DNA of 64,000 nt from Tetraselmis striata (lineage: Eukaryota > Chlorophyta > Chlorodendrophyceae > Chlorodendrales > Chlorodendraceae), in assembly GCA_006384855.1 (NCBI GenBank), contig VCJN01001183.1:124001-188000 (forward strand). The letters are read 5' to 3'. Under the pieces are notes generated by a model. The model saw nothing but the letters and a program-made list of their open reading frames with translations. It did not search any database and was not told the DNA's origin. A program made the translations under genes and the position numbers. Of the stretch, positions 1 through 11,472 are shown one piece after another; the stretch's first letter is position 1, and every line of letters begins with the position of its first letter.

Positions 1-156
1 CCTTGAGTGATGCGCACGGCCGCCACGCCCGATCCCCCTTTTTTTCTTTTTACAGCAGCATTTCCTCAAGCATCGGTGCATTGATGCAGCAGAGCACGCC
101 ATTCCAGTGCCACTCGCGGTGACGTGCGATGGGCATATGAAGCCCTGCACTACTAT

Positions 157-280
157 AGGGTTTGGTTTAGGGTTTTAGGATTTTAAGGGTTTTAAAGACT
201 GTTTTGGTTTAGGGTTTTAGGGTATTAGGATTCAGGGTTTGGCTTTTGGGGGTTTGAAAATCCAAAAACCCTAAACCATC
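157..280. repeat. Interstitial telomere-like repeats
   Basis: The stretch carries repeated TTTAGGG and TTTTAGGG units in degenerate form (for example GGTTTAGGGTTTTAGG twice). It ends with the complementary motif AAAAACCCTAAACC near 262-278. TTTTAGGG is the telomere repeat known from Chlamydomonas and relatives. The units are interrupted by substitutions and sit inside ordinary sequence, so this looks like a decayed internal tract, not a chromosome end. Confidence 0.6.
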
Positions 281-1660
281 AAAAAAGCTTTGCCCTCTGC
301 CGAGGGGGCTGCGAAAACCTCATCATGGGCGCGCGTGCGACTATAACAACAACATTTTCCGCCCGTGATTTTGCTCGTTAGGTAGCGGAATCCGTACACA
401 GGGCTTGTCCCCATACCCTGACTAACCTAGTTCAATGCCCTACACGCATGATGGATACTTATCATGCCAAAGGTGGTGTGGTGTGGGCACGGGGGCAGTT
501 GTGTCCCATGACTAACTGTGCGCATGGATGGCGCAAGGTTTGTGGTTTTGAAGCGCTAGCAGCGCAACTTGCTCTGCTTCTGTCTGGGTAAAAATGCTGA
601 TGGGAACGGCTACCACGTGGCACCATCGGGTCTAGCGCGCCATTAGAGTATTTCTTCCAAGCCTACCCTTAGTACGATGTATGCACGCGTGCACGGCCTC
701 AATGCAGCCTCGAATGTACATGTCGACTGAATCCCCGGAACCCGGCGGATTTATGTGGAGAGGTGTACTATAATAAATGGCAAATTAACAGAATATATTA
801 ACTAGTACATATACTTATCCTACTGGCGACAGGCTTTTTAGATCACACAATAGCGTGCGTCCTTTGTTAACAACGAAATACGATAAGATGACGATAAGAT
901 ATTACAGCTAAGACGATAAGATGTGACATAACATATCATCTGCATTCTGCTGATTGTGACATTTCCGCCCAGCTACCATGACAGCCAATCAGCTGGGGTC
1001 TTCACATGTCACACACAGCAAACTGCTATACACCCAGCGCGCTGAATAATATATACTTTAGCCCCCATATGATCCTGTATGTACAGACGATGAGCGTTGG
1101 GGGGTGATTCGGGATTGTTCATCCATGCATATATGTCATCGGCAACATTGCAGAAGGACGCCCGCACCCATTTTACCAAACATCGGCGGTCTGCCTTAAC
1201 TTGAAAGCGGCCGCATGTTTCAATGAAGCAAATGTCATATAACAATGGCAATGCTACATGCGGCATCAAAGGTTGGACAGCATTGCATCGCACCTAGCAG
1301 ACGATGCTCATCCTTTGTCCTCACGAGTAGTTTCCCCGCAGTGGCTGAAGGCGCATGATTGGTGCGTGGCTTTGTCAATTAAAAACCAGTGACCAAATCG
1401 AGACTACACTCAGAAAACAAGCACGCAAAGACTGCTGTACGCTGCTGGCGAAACAGCGCAGGATTCGGCCGATCAACATGCAAAGCTCCGTGGCTCCGTG
1501 CTGGTTGCTTGAAACGTTTTCGAATGGTGGAAGCTGTGCTGGTCTGCCCGGTGGACTTGTGCACACATCGCCGGTCAGCAACCGGAGTGGTTGCAATCGC
1601 GTTCGGACAGTCTCAGCGGCGGCGGAGACGCCGGCACCGGAGGCATCGCCCAGTCAGAGG
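281..1660. other. Intergenic stretch, no gene recognised
   Basis: Mixed-composition sequence with an AT-rich part near 770-960. It includes short ACGATAAGAT repeats around 888-920. I see no exon with family similarity or convincing splice structure here. It lies downstream of the 3-prime end of the amidohydrolase gene, so its right edge probably holds that gene's 3-prime untranslated region. Confidence 0.4.
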
Positions 1661-1662
1661 CT

Positions 1663-4600
1663 CTAGAGTCCGGTTGCACAAGCACGGTCCGGCGAGGAGT
1701 CCGCCTGCGCTCCGCCAGCCAAGTACTCGAGCGCCACCGCGGTGTGCAGCGCGGCGCCGGTGGGCAACTGCGAGCGCGGACGGGGCAAAAGGCGTCAGAA
1801 TCGCTGGGGACCCGGCGGGGCCCAGCCGGGAATGGCACCCTCGGGCATGGGAGCGTCGCCGCCTTGTTAGAGCCGCCCCACCTGTGACTCGTCGAGGCGG
1901 AATGCGGGACGGTGCAGGCCCACGTCGGTGCCGAGCGTGCTGTTGCCGGTGCCCAGGAAGGCGAAGCAGCCCGGCACCGCACCTGCAGTGTCGACCAGCA
2001 GATAAACTTGTCAGGCAGACATACATACAACAAACAGTGCCACGGCTGAGGTTCCCACCGCAGGCGCTTGCACCGCCCTCTATCCGTAGGGCCGGTTAAA
2101 CATCTCCTTCCCTCTCCCTCCCTCTGCCGTTGTTTGTGTGACGGGCGTGTCTCGGGATATGCACGCTAAACTTATTCTCCTTATTGAAAGGAACATTTGT
2201 GGGCTGGTGTACAGGATAAGCCAATACTCCGTTATACATATTACAAACACAAACGGTCCGCGAATAAATACTAAGGTTTTCCAACCCCCCCCCCCCCCCC
2301 CCCTGGCAAAGAGGAAAAACTGTAAACCCAGTGGGACTAAGAATTTCTGCCACGAATACTACATGGGACCCCTGCTGATTCTTCAGCCCACAGACCGGTA
2401 TTAAGTCCACCTGGGTCCCCGTTCTGTATCATTTCGCACTGCTCGTTCTCATCGCTTCGTCACTGAGGGCGTTGGACGACGGGTGCAAGCCGAATGATGG
2501 GCGAATGACTCTCACCCAAATGCATCCGCTGGGATTCAGATAATCTGCGCAGGAACCACTGCTATACTGGTTTCGGAGCACATGACCTGCTGTCGCCATG
2601 TCTCTGTTTGCCAGGCCAGCAAAAATGGGGATGGAGAAAGAGAGAGAAATGGCCTCTTAATTTCTTGTACTTATTGGTTTATATAAGTTTTTGTATTTAG
2701 TAATTGTTAATGTTTTACTTTAACTTATAAAGTAAACTATACGATCGGGTTCGCGTATTACTGAATAACCCGCCTCCGTTAGCACAGTGGTTGGCCACAT
2801 CTATACGGTGGCTTTCTTTTTGTGTGTCGAGTCCCGGGTATCCCTAGCAGCGGGCGGCAGGCGTGCACCTGCCAGGAACCCAAAGTCCTCCGCGGCCATG
2901 CTGGGCGCCTCCAGCTCCAGCACGGCGCCACTGCCCATCATGCGCGCCGCCGCCGACAGGGTGAGCCTCGCCATGGCGGCGTCGTTCACGAGCGCGTCGT
3001 ACGGGACGGCGCTCCAGTTGAGGGAGGCGGTGCAGCGGTGCGCTGCCGCGACGCCTTTGATCACCTGCGTAAGCGGCCATGGGAGGTCCTCAAAGCGGCG
3101 TGGCGGACAGACGGCTCATGGCAGGGGGTGGCGGGCTGCGGCTCGCTGACTGCGCACTGTGCAGCGCCAAGCTGACACCGCTGGGGGGGAGGAGGGGGGG
3201 GGGGGGGTATGCGACATACAGCAGCGGAGACCGAGCCGCACGACGGCGTGCAGCAGCGTAGGAGTGACGCAAGGGCAGCGCTTCATCGATATGAGACCAG
3301 GACGAAATGGTAAAGAACTAAAATCGTAAGCTGCTGGGTCGCTCTTCTTCCCCCCATAACGGTTAGTATTGTGCTGTCATGGCTGCCAGGGTGGGGGCGG
3401 TGGCACGGGGTGCGTTGAAACGATCTGCATTATGTATAGTAATATATGACGTGATACCGCTTGGCGCAGCATTCACTGGGCACTTTATGTGCGACCGCTC
3501 CCGCTCTCCCTCTCCCCGTCTCCGTATTCACACATGAATCTTAACTTACAAGCACCAGATGAGAGGCGCCAGGGCAAGCCAACGAGAAACATTCACATTG
3601 ACAAGAGCCCTGGTTGCAAAAGTGTCTAGGCCGGGATGGCCACAGGACCCTGCCACGGGGCGCAAGCATCGGCTCCGGGAGGGGGTAAGGGCGTGGGGGG
3701 AAGAGGGGGGGCACCTCCTCCGTCCGTTCAATTAGGTGGCGAAACGCTTCGTTGGTGGAGGCGCGGATAGTCCCCTTGAGCTCCACCTCGTCTGGGATGA
3801 CGTTGAAAGCGCCGTCGCCTGCAGACGCAACCCGCAGGGGGCGGCCCGGTTCAGCAGGGTGGCCACCATATGCGCACGGCTCGGCTCCGCTGGGCCATTG
3901 GCACCCAGGCGAGCCGAGCCGTCACCTGTTATCCCGTTGGAACCCTACCTGGAAGAGTTGCGACAACTTCATAAGGTTCGGACGGGATGTGAATGCCACG
4001 TGCCCGGGAATCCACGCATGCATGCATATCAATGAGTAGCATTTGGCCGCCATGATTGGATGCACCGGACTCGGCATTTTACAACTCGGAGGTTTGAATA
4101 CAAGAACATGATAATTCCATCGCCATGCAAAAAAATACAAGGAGCCTAGCTGCTAATAGGGACGAACTAAATTAACCCACAAGAGGGGGAGTACCGGTTT
4201 CCCGTAATACGCTAGACGCCTCCGGGCAGCATTGCTCGAGAACTGCGCAAGGTAGTCGGGTGCAGCCGGGCAAATTGCAGCGGCGTAATAGGCAAATCTC
4301 GCTGCGACTGCGGTGCAGTATCGGTACTACGAATATCGAGAGAATACTACACGGAGTGTGAGCATGCGTTATTTGGGGGCCGCGGGGACAACTGCGCAGA
4401 ATCCCGAGTGCAGATCACAAGGATATCGTGGATCATTTTGGTCATTAGAAGTTCCGGGGGCCACTTCAAGCTGATTATCATATTTCGCTAGGCGGCATGT
4501 ACAGGGCAGCCGCTCTTTTCGTCCGTCCCTGGCGGGGCAGGTATCCGATTCCCTCGCCGCCCCCCCTTCCGTAGTGGACAGGTGGGGCCGCACCGGTGTT

Positions 4601-6994
4601 GAACCGGCTGACGGATACCACGCCGGCGTCCGTAGGCGACAGCTCCCGCGCCACCAGCTGCTGCAGGCTCACCTGCCACAGGGCGGGGCGGGGCGCCACC
4701 GCGTGTCATTTGCCAGGCTCGCCGTGGACCGGCGTCAATCCTCCGGTTTATGCACGGATTCCCGCGCACCGTAAAACAATACCAGAACAGCTTACAGCAG
4801 AACAGCAAATACTGACATTTGCATTGCCAGAAACGAAGTTCTGGCTCCGGAACTTTGTGATGAACCCGTGATCAGTTCCTCTACATTTGAGCCATGCAGG
4901 GTAGGCCGCGTTCCGATGGGAAACAAGTTCTCAACAACGCGCCAGCACCCACAGCGGGGCGGCACGGTTCCGCAGTGGTCCCGAGCAACTTCAGCAGTGG
5001 ACGGGTACAGGGCGCGCTGATACAAAGCAGGAGTCCATGTGGGAATCGAAAAATGGGATTGGGCAAAGTTCGGATGTGAAATGGCACACGCAGCGTGTTA
5101 TTAAATGACAGGCATACATCCCCATACCGTTCAATTGAGCTTGCGGGTCCCAAGAATATTAAGTGTTTTTTCACATCGTGGCCCCCCGGGGGGGGGGGGG
5201 GGGGGGGTTGTCAAATTGATGATCATTGCACAAACACAGAGTGAGTAAAAGGCAGTGATTGGGATGGAATCATTTTATCTCATCCCAATCTCGTATGGAC
5301 CTCATCAGCCCGATGATTTATCATCCGCTACGGTGGATTGGTTAGCGACTGAAATACGCGCACGGGCAAGCATGCATGGCTTGCCATGGTCAAGAGCCCG
5401 GGGTCCGCGGCAGACCTACCACGGCCTGCGCTCCAGCGGTGATGGGGTCGCGCAAGAGGTGCGGCTGCGCGGCATGCCCCCTGTGCAGGCACAACCGGAG
5501 CTCAGCGGACCGACCCCCGCTAGGCATTGCTGGCGCTGCCTGCGCTGGTGGCGGGGCTGTTGGAGTTACCCGGCGCCAAGGATGCGAGCCGTGAAGCGCG
5601 TGGAGGCGGCCATGATCATTCCCGGGCGCGTCAGCACGGTGCCGGAGCTTGCTGTGGGCCAGACTGCGCCGTCGCAAGGCAGATACCGTGGTGTAGTTAG
5701 CCACAGGACGCTGCTGCTTGGGGGTGTCGACGGCAGATGCAGGCATGCGGTCGATGGAGGACGGGAGATGGTGACAGGTCATGATTATAGGGAGAGGCGA
5801 GTCCCTATTGTTTATCGGCAGCATGTGGGCCCGGCAGCGGTACCATGGATGCCAAATATTGCCGATACTCCTGCCAGCGCATTCTCCTGCCATGTGGTGG
5901 GGAATCAGTTGCCGCATAATCATTCTGTTCGGAGTGGACCGGTATAAAGGGTGGGGGCGGAAGGGCATGGGAGGGGTTAGAGGGTACCCTAGGCCTGAAA
6001 GGCGGGATGGGAAAGGGGTGAAGGCGGGGGGGGGAGGGGGGGGGGGGGGGTGCCTTGAGCAGTCGGGCCGCGCCACCGCCTCCCTCCTCCGCAGGCTGGA
6101 AGATCAGCTTCACGCAGCCCGCCAGCCCAGGCTCCCGGGCCTTCAGCAGCCTGGCGGCTGCAGCCGATCGACCGGGGAGGGCTGTGGGTGGGGCTGCCGC
6201 ATGCCGAACGGCGCTATAGAAATAGGCACACAAGTCCGGGAGGGGAGAGTGGACTTGAGGAGGATTAGAGGGGGCAATTGGAGATAAAGGGGATTTGGGG
6301 ATCGGGCGCACCGCCGAGCAGCATCGCCATGTGGCCGTCGTGCCCGCAGGCGTGCATGTGACCCTCCACCTCACTCGCATACTCCACGCCGCTCGCTTCC
6401 TACCCCCGCGCACGACCACACAGTGTCATTTGCGGCGAGGCATGCCAGTCCCCCCCCCCCCCCCCCCCCCCCCCCCGCCTTACCTGAATTGGGAGTGCGT
6501 CCATGTCTGCCCGCAGTCCAATGCAGCCGCCCGCGGTATCGTCTCCGATCGTGGCCACTACGCCAGTCTCGGCCACCGGATACCGATATGGGATGGCCAG
6601 CGCGTCGAGCTCGGTCCTGCAAGTTTCCGGCGGAGGAGCGACACTGTCAGACTGTGCTAAGGTACTATACTGTGACGAGCGCGGAGAGGCCAGACAGCGG
6701 TGTGCTGCGGGTGTCGGAAGAAGCGTGAAAGGCAGCAGTGCGTTCGCACCTCACGAGCTGGCTGGTCGCGTGCTCGCTGTACATGAGCTCCGGCATGCGG
6801 TGTAGCTTGCGGCGGATGCTTACCATCCACGCCGTCATATCCCTCGCCCGCGCCTCCTCCAGGACGGCGGCGAGCGGCTCGACCGCTTGTTCGGCAAGGC
6901 CCTCAGCAGCCGCGGGGACCGCGCTGAGACGGCCGCATACAAGCAGCAACGATGCCGCCAGTAGGCAAACGCCGACGTGGCGACTCGTCCGCAT
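1663..6994 (-). CDS. IAA-amino acid hydrolase (ILR1-like), M20 family amidohydrolase
   Basis: Twelve exons on the minus strand join with consistent phase into about 450 aa: 6994-6750, 6616-6484, 6399-6312, 6157-6054, 5886-5844, 5663-5570, 5480-5420, 4672-4594, 3818-3715, 3064-2869, 1982-1882, 1767-1663. The start ([10 protein letters not shown]) opens a hydrophobic signal peptide of about 25 residues. Family landmarks follow in order: [21 protein letters not shown] (metal-binding Cys and His), [11 protein letters not shown] (Glu pair), [31 protein letters not shown] and GTDVGLHRP. The family hydrolyses amide-linked auxin conjugates and related N-acyl amino acids with a two-metal centre. The signal peptide suggests entry to the secretory pathway; no clear KDEL/HDEL tail is visible. 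Intron 4 (5887-6053) needs a GC donor, and several introns carry long C or G tracts. The substrate in an alga is uncertain; the family call is firm. Confidence 0.9.
2771..2842 (+). other. tRNA-like A-box/B-box segment inside an intron
   Basis: The segment begins GCCTCCGTTAGCACAGTGG, which fits a tRNA D-arm/A-box (TAGCNNAGTGG). About 35 bases later it has GTCGAGTCCC, close to a B-box/T-loop. No good acceptor or anticodon stem can be paired, so it is not a functional tRNA. It may be a tRNA-derived short interspersed element or a decayed tRNA. It lies antisense within the last long intron of the amidohydrolase gene. Confidence 0.3.
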
Positions 6995-7480
6995 TGCTGT
7001 CGCCTTGCCACAGTGTGTTCAGGAGGTGGTCGGCGCCGCAGGTTGGCAGGTTGCGCACCGCGATTGTGATAGCGCGCGGCTGGGCAAGCTGGGCCAGCTC
7101 CAAAGCGATACCCGTACACGGGGTGGTTTTGGAGCTGCTGAGCTGTGCTGGGGACGTGATGCCGAGGGGAAGGAGCGCAGTCGTCGATAAATCGTCGCGC
7201 GAGCGACTACTACACAGGTATCGGTATGGCAACCTTCTACTGGCAGTCGCTGTCATAACCATAACGATAACAGTAATAAGGATTATTCATACCGTATTTA
7301 CAGAACCTCAGCCTTTATCCACCACATTATCCACATCGTCAGGCGGATGGTAATCACCCCTGCTGCCGCACTACCCGTAATAATAAATGTACCGGTACCA
7401 ACGTACCAACAACGATAAACATGGATATGCATGCGAGTTCGTGTATGTGTACATACCCGTACGTACAGCGCCTAAATCCA

Positions 7481-7485
7481 TAGAT

Positions 7486-7516
<31 letters not shown>

Positions 7517-7528
7517 CACACACACACA
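7481..7528. repeat. (CA)n microsatellite
   Basis: An almost pure CA tract with one AA interruption near 7500. Open frames across it on both strands are repeat artefacts. Confidence 0.9.
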
Positions 7529-7661
7529 GTCGCGGTATCATTAGCGTCATCAGCATGCTGATCCATGTGAGGATCCAATTAACATCGAGATACATTCGCT
7601 ATCCTAACGTTTTGTTGTATGCACTAAACATTAAAGATACTTATTAATCATACTCCCAGGC

Positions 7662-7955
7662 GGTCCTCGGTTTCCTGAGCTAGGTGGCGGCTCGAGAGCG
7701 TGCTCGCTGCCTCATCACTTCATCAGTCTGCGCAGATTCGTCCGCCATCCCACCGTCGAAGCTGCACAGCACGTCCGTGGATCACCCTTGCACACACGTG
7801 CACGCGTGGCCCGGACTCTGAGCCGTGCGCGCATCACTCATCCATCCATCCCGCCTCACGCGGGTTGCCTGCCGCGTTTTGGCGGCTTGCTGTTTATCTT
7901 TTAGTGCTGCTTTTATCTGTGGATGTGTTACTGGCCTTTTTGTAATGCACACCAG
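7662..7955 (+). mobile_element. 5-prime-truncated retroelement tail, copy 1
   Basis: This piece matches the end of the retroelement ORF and its 3-prime flank at about 12487-12755: CTCGAGAGCGTGCTCGCTGCC, then the CATCACTCATCCATCC stretch, then the terminal CCTTTTTGTAATNCACACC. Only the last part of the element is present, as expected for a 5-prime-truncated insertion. It faces a second copy in opposite orientation 50 bp away. Confidence 0.7.
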
Positions 7956-8004
7956 GCGGTACTCTTACAAATAAGGAGTGAAGTACTCCCTAGATACTAG
8001 CACT

Positions 8005-8236
8005 GCTGGTGTGAATACAAAAAGGACAGTAACAAATCCACCTACTACAAAAAGTAGTACTAGAAAATCAACACAGCAAGCCGCCTAAAAGCGGCCCGCA
8101 TCCCGCATGAGGCGGGATGGATGAGTGATGCGCACACGGTTCAGAGTCCGGGCCACGCGTGCACGTGTGTGTGTGTGGGTGATCCTCGGACGTGCTGTGC
8201 AGCTTCAGCAACGGGATGGCAGACGAATCTGCGCCG
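8005..8236 (-). mobile_element. 5-prime-truncated retroelement tail, copy 2 (inverted)
   Basis: Reverse complement of the same 3-prime tail family, starting CTGGTGTGAATACAAAAAGG and running through the GGCGGGATGGATGAGTGATG stretch. With copy 1 it forms a near-palindrome of two arms of about 230 bp around a spacer of about 50 bp. Confidence 0.7.
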
Positions 8237-8327
8237 CACTGGCACTGCTACATACGAGAACGGCCGCGGCGTGCATATCAGGCACGAACATCACATTTGC
8301 TCCGCGGCGCAAATTTATTTGCTCCAT

Positions 8328-8422
8328 TTGCTCCGCGGAATGGGGCGTGTCGCAACTCGCATTAGCGACTACTCGGCGAATGGGCCGACCCCGAAACGGG
8401 TACGGCGGACCTTTCGTGGTCA
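8328..8422 (+). repeat. Terminal-repeat family T, copy T1, left fragment
   Basis: Matches the reverse complement of about 29440-29545: TTTGCTCCGCGG, then AACTCGCATTA, GGGCCGAC and CTTTCGTGGTCA. The repeat breaks off at 8422 and resumes at 10223 after an inserted RT element. The last 13 bp, CCTTTCGTGGTCA at 8410-8422, recur at 10223-10235. Confidence 0.65.
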
Positions 8423-10222
8423 GTCTATCTCTTTTCCTACGTCAGTGCTTTAGCATATGCGCACTAAAAGCAGAACTAAACGCAATTGTAAAAGGTTGCT
8501 AGAAAACAGATATAAGTCTGAAATCAAGGATCAAGCAGGAGGCCAAGGAGCCAAGAACCAAAGAAGAGCCACGGGAACCATGAAGTCATCAAGTCGCCAA
8601 GGAACCAAAGGATCCAGGGAAACACTGAAAGCCAAAGAACGACAAAAAACCGAAAAGGAAACTGGAAACGAATGGGGACCACCGCGCCTAGGGGTGGGCC
8701 ATCAGCCGCGGCGAGTGCGCTTGCAGCCGATGACCCAGGTCATAGTAACACAAGCTGACGAGCGACGCGACACACTCCCGCGCAGGCGCAGGAGCACCAT
8801 CACGTGCCTCGCGCGCCGCCGCAACCCCGCCAAAAAACCTTGTCTGCATCCGCCATGTTGTAGAGCCGCCAAGAGAAACGGTTTAGCCACGCGGACAAGA
8901 GCTTGCCGATTTTCTTGCCAGTGTACCTGTGGCTAGCTTTCGCGAGCTCCACCAAGCACAAGGTCTCAACGCGTGCGGGGCCAGCGAGCCGAACTCGGAG
9001 ACGGCGAACGGAACAAAGCGAAGCATGCCGGCGGCGCTTCGGACACCCTCGTCATACTTCTGGATTTTGCGGCGCTCTGCGGCCGGAAATGCAGTAGTTG
9101 AATTCGAGCTTGACACGCCGAGGATAGGGGCAATTGTGGTATCGTCAGCAACCGCGTTCCTGCGGATACCACCATACCCAAAAAGCCCAACATTGCGGCC
9201 GGGCGCCCATCGCTTCCCTTCGGAAGAGACACAAGCACCGACGGGTCCGTGAGGATTTGGACACCAACGCTTAGGGCGGACTTAACGTCGTGGCAAACGT
9301 CGGAAAGGCCATGTACCGCCCGCTCGTGTGCGGCGTGATAGGAGTCTCCCCCAGAAAAACGTGCCATGTGATCAGCGTACTACGCGACAGCCCAAGCCGA
9401 AGGAGTGAACTCCACGCCAGCAGCCTCAAAACGGGACAGTATGCCTTGTACCGAGAAGGAGCAAAAATCGGGAGCAAGGGCTGGTCTCGCCGAGGGAGAG
9501 GACGCCGAGGAAGGCCGAATGGGCGGCAAGCAACGACAACGCGAAACATGGAATCGCAGTACTATGGGGAATGCTCACAGACTTCACCAAGGCGACCCTC
9601 ACTTGGAGAACCAGTCACCAAGAACGACGTCGGAGCGCGTAAGAGGCGGCCCCAGAAGCGATTTTTGTGAGGGCCGCTTGCATGCATATGCGCAGCAAGC
9701 TTTGTGAAGCGGACCGTGTGGGTGCGATGGCTCAGGGTCTCCTGGACTTTTCGCATGGAATGCAAGGGGAGGTCCGAGTAATGCGGGATAGCTTTGAGGT
9801 CGGTCGCCGAGCGCATCGCAGACACGGCTCAGCGGCCGAGCAGCCGGCACAAGCAACGGGAGAGCGCTTGGATGAGTAGAGAAGCAACTTCAGGACAAAG
9901 GCCAACGTCCCCGCTAGATCCTCGAGCATCACCCCGTCCCCACACTCGTCAACGGCGCGGGTGTGAACAGCGCGAAGCCCGACATCCCACATCGGTGTTG
10001 GAATGGGAAAAGCCTCGTGAAACGAGGACGCGGCCCCAACAAGGTAGAGGCTATGACTGTTGGACACGCCTAACGGCTCGGAAAGGAACGCGCCGACGTC
10101 GCTCAGGGTAGCGTGTTGAGCACGGAGGAAAGTCGCAGCTTGACCAACCACAAGGTCCGACCACTGCGCCGAAGTGGGAGGCATCTGTGACAACCACGTT
10201 ATCCCCCAGGCCGAGGCCGCCG
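8423..10222 (-). mobile_element. Degenerate reverse-transcriptase element, copy 1, with 13-bp target duplication
   Basis: The 1.8-kb segment is bounded by identical 13-mers (8410-8422 and 10223-10235). Read on the minus strand, split over several frames, it gives pieces typical of an RT palm: CRPFGLP near 9520, then LPKGSDGRPA, then GFLGMVVSAG near 9180, then LRFVPFAVSEFGSLAPH near 9000. The order fits motifs D to F of retroviral-like or DIRS-like RTs. Stops and frameshifts separate the pieces, so it is a pseudogene. A second copy at about 39760-41047 runs parallel over most of its length. Element class is not settled; the visible 5-prime and 3-prime ends carry no LTR. Confidence 0.6.
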
Positions 10223-10480
10223 CCTTTCGTGGTCAATGATGCCGGGTACTTTCAATGGCAGTGTTTTAGACGGTGTTGGAAATTCCATCAATGACCTTTA
10301 ATTAGTCTTGCAGAATACTTCGGCAATTGGCTTTTAACTACGCAATTGAGCGTCGCCCAGGGGTACCCATGGCTTTCCGTATTAACTGGATCGCTTCCTA
10401 AACGGCCGTCGTAAAGACGCTGCAAGGGTATCACTGTTGCCAGTCCTGTCCCATGGGGAAAAAACAAACACCAGCTTCGT
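10223..10480 (+). repeat. Terminal-repeat family T, copy T1, right fragment
   Basis: Continues the repeat interrupted at 8422: TTAATTAGTCTTGCAG, GAGCGTCGCC, GGCTTTCCGTA, AACGGCCGTCGTA, CTGCAAGGGT, CAGTCCTGTCCC and GGGGAAAAAA. The same ordered landmarks recur at 28862, 33058, 29195 (-), 58330 (-) and 60697 (-). Confidence 0.7.
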
Positions 10481-10892
10481 CGGCCCATGCTGCTACTACT
10501 ACTTCGGGAAACGATTACCAGTACCAGTGCATGGTGTTCACCAGTACTACCCTTTTGTGGTTGAGGACCGCGGCCGTCTCGGGAAGTCCGCTTTGACGGC
10601 GGTCTACATCTTCGCGGTGTTGCTGGCTGTGCGCGACTTCCCTGGCGGTCCTTCCGCCCCGACCTCATGCTTCCTTATTCGTGGTCGGTCCGTTCAGGCA
10701 CTTCGGAACTTTGTCGCTAGCCAACCTGCTGAGTTCCGCCGTCACCCGTCGCGCACACGGCGGGGGCTGTTGCAGCGTATCTCTGCTTGTGTGCATGGTA
10801 CCCTGGGCGGCATTCTCTCTGCATGTGTGCAGATGGCCAAGTCCGATGCCTGGGCTCGTGCCCATTATGCATCTGCTCCTGCTACTGTTTCC

Positions 10893-11390
10893 ACCTCGCA
10901 GTACTTGTAGAGGACCTTCCCGATTATTGTCCTTTACTGGTGATTTCCTGATATCGCCTTCTTCAGCTAGCTCATGTAAATATTACCAGTACCAGTACCA
11001 GAATGTATTTTCCCCCCCTCAGCATATATCGCTCCGCCGCGCCCAGCCACGGCAGGACAGGCGGACTGGCAACAGTGACATGAAATCTTTGCAGCGACTC
11101 CACCTACGACGCGCGGCCGTTCATTTATAGGCAGCGATTACAGTACGGGTACTCCTGATGTACTACCGGTACTCCTACCTGGCTTGCACAGTCATGTCCG
11201 GAGGCGAAAACAACTGTACAGGTACCGCGGTACTCATAGGGGATTTTCTGATATCGCCTTCTGCAGCTAGCTCATGTATCTGTACCCATCGGGGATATAT
11301 TTAGCGACTACATGAGCTAGCAGCAGAAGGCGATATCGGAAATCACCAAAAAAAAGGACTATCAGAAAGGTCCTCATCGGGGATCGTACC
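10893..11390. repeat. Inverted-repeat (MITE-like) structure
   Basis: The left arm at 10893-10975 (GAGGACCTT...GATATCGCCTTCTTCAGCTAGCTCATGTA) is repeated in reverse complement at about 11305-11385. A partial third copy lies in direct orientation at 11241-11282. A solo piece recurs at 48125-48150. No ORF lies inside. A degenerate minus-strand copy of terminal repeat T sits between the arms (11040-11125). Confidence 0.5.
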
Positions 11391-11472
11391 TGTAGTCACT
11401 GCAAATTCTTCCGCCCGCCAGTATGACCACTTCCTCAACGATGCTCATGGGTCGGACAGCTACGCCGCGGAG

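Noticed and set aside
2771..2842. Functional tRNA gene
   Set aside because: The A and B boxes fit but acceptor and anticodon stems do not pair and no clear anticodon loop is present.
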